From Pantoea sp050157905 (GTDB lineage: Bacteria > Pseudomonadota > Gammaproteobacteria > Enterobacterales > Enterobacteriaceae): a DNA stretch of 64,000 bases. Positions 63,660 to 64,000 of this stretch are shown piece by piece. Location: contig NZ_JBKIWZ010000001.1 of the NCBI RefSeq assembly GCF_050157905.1, positions 62,001-126,000 of the forward strand. Reading direction: 5' to 3'. Each line of letters opens with the position of its first letter. The first letter of the stretch is position 1. A model generated the notes under the pieces. That model was given only the letters and a program-made list of their open reading frames with translations. It did not search any database and was not told the DNA's origin. Made by a program: the position numbers and the translations under genes.

Positions 63660-64000
63660 ATGAGCACATTTGATAAACATGACCTGTCAGGCATCGTCGG
63701 CAAACATCTGGTTTATACCTATGACAACGGCTGGAACTATGAGCTTTACATTAAAAACGCCAGCACCATCGATTACCGGATTCACAGCGGCATGGTCGGT
63801 AACCGCTGGGTTAAGAATCAGCACGTCTATGTTGTGCGTCTGGCGCAGGATGTCTACAAAGTCTCCTGGACTGAGCCAACCGGCACGGATGTCAGTCTGG
63901 CCGTTAACCTGACCGACAAAATTTTCCATGGCACCATTTTCTTCCCGCGCTGGGTCATGAATAACCCTGAAAAAACAGTTTGCTTCCAGAACGATCATCT
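63660..64000 (+). CDS. padC: Phenolic acid decarboxylase, N-terminal part
   Basis: The first 113 residues run off the right window edge. The sequence matches PadC/PadA closely (for example NGWNYELYIKN, TIDYRIHSGMV, KVSWTEPTGTDVS). PadC decarboxylates ferulic, p-coumaric and caffeic acids to vinyl phenols without a cofactor. Residues equivalent to the Bacillus active site are Tyr19, Tyr21, Arg49 and Glu72. GAAGGAA precedes the ATG by 8 bases. Detoxifying plant hydroxycinnamates would fit a plant-associated host. The gene is incomplete only because of the window end. Confidence 0.93.
   Translation, partial: MSTFDKHDLSGIVGKHLVYTYDNGWNYELYIKNASTIDYRIHSGMVGNRWVKNQHVYVVRLAQDVYKVSWTEPTGTDVSLAVNLTDKIFHGTIFFPRWVMNNPEKTVCFQNDH

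Noticed and set aside
1..64000. CRISPR arrays, insertion sequences, tRNA or rRNA genes, prophage
   Set aside because: I looked for spaced repeats, transposase frames, terminal inverted repeats and tRNA-like sequence and saw none.

Overview
The window is a chromosomal stretch from an enterobacterium. Almost every protein matches its Escherichia coli counterpart closely in sequence and length, and the gene order follows the E. coli 1.5-3 minute region: rapA-polB-yabI-thiQPB-sgrR-sgrS-setA-leuDCBAL-ilvIH-cra-mraZ..lpxC-secMA-mutT-yacG-zapD-coaE-guaC-hofCB-ppdD-nadC-ampDE-aroP-pdhR-aceEF-lpd. The high GC content, the missing araCBAD and leuO, an SgrS without an evident sgrT, and an inserted pentoside-use pair point to a member of the Erwiniaceae such as Pantoea. 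That assignment is inferred from memory of these genomes, not from a search.

Layout. 1-2625: start of rapA and DNA polymerase II with a degenerate SOS box. 2798-10108: a DedA membrane protein, the TPP-riboswitch-controlled thiBPQ thiamine importer, and the sugar-phosphate-stress locus sgrR / SgrS RNA / setA. 10148-17944: leucine biosynthesis (leuABCD behind a leuL attenuator) and acetohydroxyacid synthase III (ilvIH), separated by about 730 bases with no large gene. 18139-19149: cra. 19638-37428: the whole dcw cluster (mraZ to lpxC), tightly packed and co-directional, which makes peptidoglycan precursors and the divisome. 37729-41579: secM-secA and mutT. 41610-47493: the coaE-zapD-yacG operon, guaC, and the type IV pilus-like ppdD-hofB-hofC operon. 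47668-50183: nadC and ampDE. 50165-52533: an accessory GH43 glycosidase plus GPH-family symporter. 52724-61640: aroP and the pyruvate dehydrogenase locus pdhR-aceE-aceF-lpd. 61820-64000: an accessory end with a HicAB toxin-antitoxin remnant, a possible small protein, and a LysR regulator divergent from a phenolic acid decarboxylase cut by the window edge.

The most notable observations concern broken or altered genes. mraZ, mraY and guaC each carry a short deletion inside a simple tract (A6, a CT repeat, G6), and restoring one or two bases gives products of exactly or nearly the family length. mraY is essential in relatives, so sequence error is the leading explanation. hicA instead carries an in-frame stop, a substitution-type lesion, beside an intact hicB. 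Two pairs of abutting perfect hairpins, in the ilvI leader and between murG and murC, are unexplained RNA-level structure. I saw no convincing novel multi-gene system, no CRISPR array, no prophage and no insertion sequence.
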